Source of the DNA: Chloroflexota bacterium | GTDB lineage: Bacteria; Chloroflexota; Dehalococcoidia; SM23-28-2; RBG-16-64-32 | NCBI GenBank assembly: GCA_005880075.1 | Contig: VBJT01000041.1 | Span: forward strand, 1 to 15,003 | Direction: 5' to 3' | DNA: 15,003 bases | Shown here: piece after piece, positions 12,761 through 15,003 of the stretch | How the letters are laid out: each line of letters begins with the position of its first letter | Position numbering within the stretch: the first letter of the stretch is position 1 | Notes under the pieces: model-generated | Seen by the model: only the letters and a program-made list of their open reading frames with translations | Database searches by the model: none | What the model was told of the DNA's origin: nothing | Translations under genes and position numbers: made by a program

Positions 12761-12766
12761 TGAGCG

Positions 12767-14935
12767 ATGCCACAAGGCAAACTCCTAGCGCCGGGGCTGA
12801 TTGCAGCAACGGTTACCGCCTTTCTCGCGGCTTTCGCCATCACCGCCAACGGCCCTGACCCGGCGCTCGGCCAGGCCGTTAAGCCGACATCCACAGCTAC
12901 CGCCACCGCTACCGCCACGCCAACAGCCACACTGACACCAACGCCCACTGCCACACCAACGGCGACACCGACGTTCGGGGCAACGGAGCCGTGCTGCGGG
13001 ACGCCGTCGGCAACCGCGACCGCGACATTTGGGCCGTCGCCAACGGCGAGTGGCTCTCCAACACCATTCTGCCCGCCGGTGACCCCGTCTAACACGGAGC
13101 TAATAAGCGTGGACAGCTCTGAATGTCGCGCCAACGACAACAGTTCCTCGTCGGCCATCAGCGCTGACGGACGGTTCGTCGCTTTCGACTCGTTGGCCGC
13201 CAATCTGATCCCCGGTGATACGAATGGCGTCAAGGACATCTTCCTTCGGGACCGGCAGGCAGGCACAACCGAGCGCGTTAGCGTCGATAGTTTGGGCGGC
13301 CAGGCAAACGGCGAAAGCCACCTGCCAAGCATTAGTGCTGACGGCCGTTTTGTCGTTTTTTCGTCTTATGCCTCCAATCTCGTCGCCGGCGATACAAACA
13401 ACAGTTTGGATGTCTTCCTCCGCGACCGGCAGACTGGCACGACCGAAAGAATTAGCGTGCGCAGCAACGGCAGCCAGGCCGATTTTGGCAGTGAGGCGCC
13501 CGCAGTGACCCCCGACGGCAGGTTCGTCGCCTTCATGTCGGGCGCCACGAACCTCGTGCCAGGTGACACGAATGGCGCGGAGGACATCTTCGTACGCGAC
13601 AGGGTTGGAGGAACAACTGAGCGTGTCAGCGTCAGCAGCACTGGGCAGGAAGGCAATGCTCATAGTGAAATTCCTGACATCAGCGCAGACGGGCGCTACG
13701 TAGCGTTCTATTCGAATGCTTCGAACCTTGTTCCCGGTGATACCAGTGTGATCGATATCTTCGTCCGCGACCGTCTCGCCGGGGTGACTGAAAAAATCAG
13801 CGTTGCCGTTGGTGGCGGCCTAGGCGATCGAGTCAGCGATTTTCCCGCAATCAGCGCCGACGGCCGATACGTCACGTTCGAGTCGTGGGCCTCTAACCTC
13901 GTGTCCGGCGACACGAACGGCTCATACGACATCTTCCTGCGCGACCGCATGGCAGGGACAACGGAGCGCGTTAGCGTCAACAGCGCAGGCGGCCAGGCAG
14001 ACCTCTCGAGCTTCAACCCCGATATCAGCGCCGATAGCAGCGTCATTGCTTTTGAATCTATAGCCACTAATCTGATCGCCGGAGACACAAACGGCTCGTC
14101 GGATGTCTATGTGCGCGATCTGACCGCAGGCATCACCGAGCGCGCGAGCGTAAGCGGAAGCGGCGGGGAGAGCAACGGTACGAGCAACGAACCCTCCCTA
14201 AATGGCAACGGCCTTCTTGTGTCATTCAGTTCCAGCGCAAGCAACCTAGTAGATAACGATACCAATGCGCGCAACGACATCTTCGTTCGAGACCGCATCC
14301 CAGGGACGCAAACGCCGACGCCGACCCCCGGCACTGCGATGGCGACAGGGACCGCGACGCCAACGCCGCCCTCACCGACGCCGACGCCGACCGTGACGCC
14401 AACACCGTGCGCATTCTGCACGCCAACGGCCACGGCAACGGCCACGGTCTCGCCTTCGCCGACGCCCACTTCCACCCCGACCGTGTGTGAGCCCTGCATC
14501 ACGCCACAGACTCGGACGCCAACAGCGATGGCCACGGCCTCGCCGTCACCGACTCCAACAGTGACAGCCATGGCCACGCCGACGACGACTCCAACCGCGA
14601 CGCCTACACCGACTGTTACCCCTACGCCGGCGCCCACTGCGACCGCCACGGCAACGCCGGCGGCCGATAGCGATAACGACGGCTGGTCCGACGTTGCTGA
14701 GGGCATTATCGGCACCAATCCTCTGCTCCGATGCGGGGCGAACGCTTGGCCGCCGGACATCAACAGCGATACGTTTGTTGACATCAGCGACGTCTCGGTA
14801 ATCACGAGCTTCTTCGGTCAGACCGTGCCGCCAGCACCGGCGCGCGACAACATAGCGCCGGATCCGCCGGACGGGTTCGTGGACATCACGGACGTCTCGC
14901 GGATGACGGGGCTATTCGGCCAACGCTGCACGTGA
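12767..14935 (+). CDS. Secreted seven-bladed beta-propeller protein with Thr/Pro linkers and a dockerin-like C terminus
   Basis: The 722-residue product starts with an export signal (hydrophobic segment 9-27, likely cleavage near ALGQA at 33-37). A first linker of Thr/Pro/Ala repeats (38-108) follows. Residues 113-515 are seven near-identical 56-58 residue repeats of the TolB/PD40 type. Each has ISADGRFVAF, then ASNLVxGDTNG, then DIFLRDRxAGTTER, which makes one closed seven-bladed propeller. A second Thr/Pro linker (516-632) contains three Cys-pair breaks of the CxxC type. Residues 633-722 hold a DSDNDGWSD calcium loop and two dockerin-like units (DINSDTFVDISDVSVITSFFG and DGFVDITDVSRMTGLFGQ). 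There is no sortase motif or C-terminal membrane span, so it is probably released, or held through the dockerin-like domain. Role: extracellular binding; ligand unknown. Confidence 0.9.
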   Translation: MPQGKLLAPGLIAATVTAFLAAFAITANGPDPALGQAVKPTSTATATATATPTATLTPTPTATPTATPTFGATEPCCGTPSATATATFGPSPTASGSPTPFCPPVTPSNTELISVDSSECRANDNSSSSAISADGRFVAFDSLAANLIPGDTNGVKDIFLRDRQAGTTERVSVDSLGGQANGESHLPSISADGRFVVFSSYASNLVAGDTNNSLDVFLRDRQTGTTERISVRSNGSQADFGSEAPAVTPDGRFVAFMSGATNLVPGDTNGAEDIFVRDRVGGTTERVSVSSTGQEGNAHSEIPDISADGRYVAFYSNASNLVPGDTSVIDIFVRDRLAGVTEKISVAVGGGLGDRVSDFPAISADGRYVTFESWASNLVSGDTNGSYDIFLRDRMAGTTERVSVNSAGGQADLSSFNPDISADSSVIAFESIATNLIAGDTNGSSDVYVRDLTAGITERASVSGSGGESNGTSNEPSLNGNGLLVSFSSSASNLVDNDTNARNDIFVRDRIPGTQTPTPTPGTAMATGTATPTPPSPTPTPTVTPTPCAFCTPTATATATVSPSPTPTSTPTVCEPCITPQTRTPTAMATASPSPTPTVTAMATPTTTPTATPTPTVTPTPAPTATATATPAADSDNDGWSDVAEGIIGTNPLLRCGANAWPPDINSDTFVDISDVSVITSFFGQTVPPAPARDNIAPDPPDGFVDITDVSRMTGLFGQRCT
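13103..14311 (+). repeat. Seven tandem ~174-bp repeats encoding propeller blades
   Basis: The units are 58, 58, 58, 57, 58, 58 and 56 codons long. Blades 1-5 are most alike. Blades 6 and 7 have lost the DGR motif (ISADSSVIAF and LNGNGLLVSF), and blade 4 lacks one residue in its GDT loop. The unit length and number match a closed propeller rather than an open solenoid. Confidence 0.88.
14663..14932 (+). other. Dockerin-like calcium-binding C-terminal domain
   Basis: It has one Asp-rich loop (DSDNDGWSD) like a thrombospondin type 3 or EF-hand repeat. Two units then follow, each with spaced Asp residues, VDI(S/T)DVS and a final FFGQ or LFGQ. Dockerins are built from two such units and bind cohesins. 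A cohesin is not visible in this window. The same tail is found as a relic at 2958-3083. Confidence 0.7.
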
Positions 14936-15003
14936 GGGCGCTGGAGCAGCGGCGTAAGCACGAGCACGAGCCGCCCAGGTCGCCCTACTTCAACACCTGC
15001 GCT

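Larger units (their letters stand above)
12596..12763 (+). pseudogene. Degenerate third copy of the 'MDT...QLA' family
   Basis: In this frame LCDLRDDLSRCANGDAASS, then IRDALDRLTVRV, aligns with LCQLADDLAELGD...IRQAIDRF of the intact gene just upstream. No start codon remains: the frame is closed by TGA at 12593-12595 and contains no ATG or GTG near its beginning. It runs to TGA at 12761-12763 and so overlaps the promoter and ribosome binding site of the propeller gene. That promoter appears to have arisen inside, or been placed onto, the end of the repeat copy. Confidence 0.5.

Noticed and set aside
12490..13332. A 280-residue minus-strand frame over the promoter and 5' part of the propeller gene
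   Set aside because: It is antisense to the strong promoter, the ribosome binding site and the coding repeats, with low-complexity Val/Ala/Gly content.
13103..14311. Regularly spaced repeats that might suggest CRISPR
   Set aside because: The units are ~174 bp, coding, and diverge in a codon-aware way; there are no short identical repeats with unique spacers.
14107..14805. A 232-residue minus-strand frame rich in Val, Gly and Ala
   Set aside because: It is the mirror of the Thr/Pro/Ala-coding linkers of the propeller gene; such repeats stay open on both strands by composition alone.

Overview
The window looks like a piece of a high-GC bacterial genome, most likely Chloroflexota. The main clue is the secreted protein at the right end, with Thr-Pro-Thr-Ala linkers and a duplicated dockerin-like tail, a style common in that phylum. 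Several starts also look leaderless, with a TANNNT hexamer 6-8 nt upstream and no Shine-Dalgarno sequence. The phylum call is inference from style, not from a marker gene. Gene density is low, and several genes are frameshifted or truncated.

Layout. (1) 166-2055 is a complete IS1595-family (ISXO2-like) element: 23-bp terminal inverted repeats with one mismatch, and a perfect 8-bp target duplication TGTGTCGT at 158-165 and 2056-2063. It holds a broken transposase (minus), a small basic ORF (plus) and a frameshifted passenger gene (minus). (2) 2064-3083 is decayed DNA with two recognisable scraps: the C-terminal part of an LppX/LprG-like lipoprotein (minus) and an orphan dockerin-like tail (plus). 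(3) 3185-3598 encodes a small PH/GRAM-like protein. (4) 3848-6259 (minus) encodes an 803-residue fusion of a PIG-L deacetylase, a family 2 glycosyltransferase, a coiled coil and a NodS-like methyltransferase. (5) 6260-6955 has no convincing gene but holds a three-stem hairpin ending in a U tract. (6) A Rieske ferredoxin (plus) and a type II NADH dehydrogenase (minus) converge. (7) An excisionase-like helix-turn-helix gene (minus) and a tyrosine recombinase gene broken by two frameshifts (plus) diverge. (8) 10036-12763 holds small unrecognised genes: one with a good promoter, a CxxC mini-protein, three small membrane proteins, an 85-residue hydrophilic protein, and three copies, in different states of decay, of a small 'MDT...QLA' gene family. 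(9) 12767-14935 encodes a secreted seven-bladed beta-propeller with Thr/Pro-rich linkers and a dockerin-like C terminus, behind a clear sigma-70-type promoter and a strong ribosome binding site.

Functional links. The deacetylase, glycosyltransferase and methyltransferase on one chain suggest one enzyme that builds and decorates an amino-sugar-containing surface glycan. The Rieske protein and NDH-2 are both redox proteins, but they converge rather than share an operon. The dockerin-like tail occurs twice in 15 kb, once intact and once as a relic, which points to a family of such exported proteins in this genome. The IS and the broken recombinase mark the window as accessory DNA.
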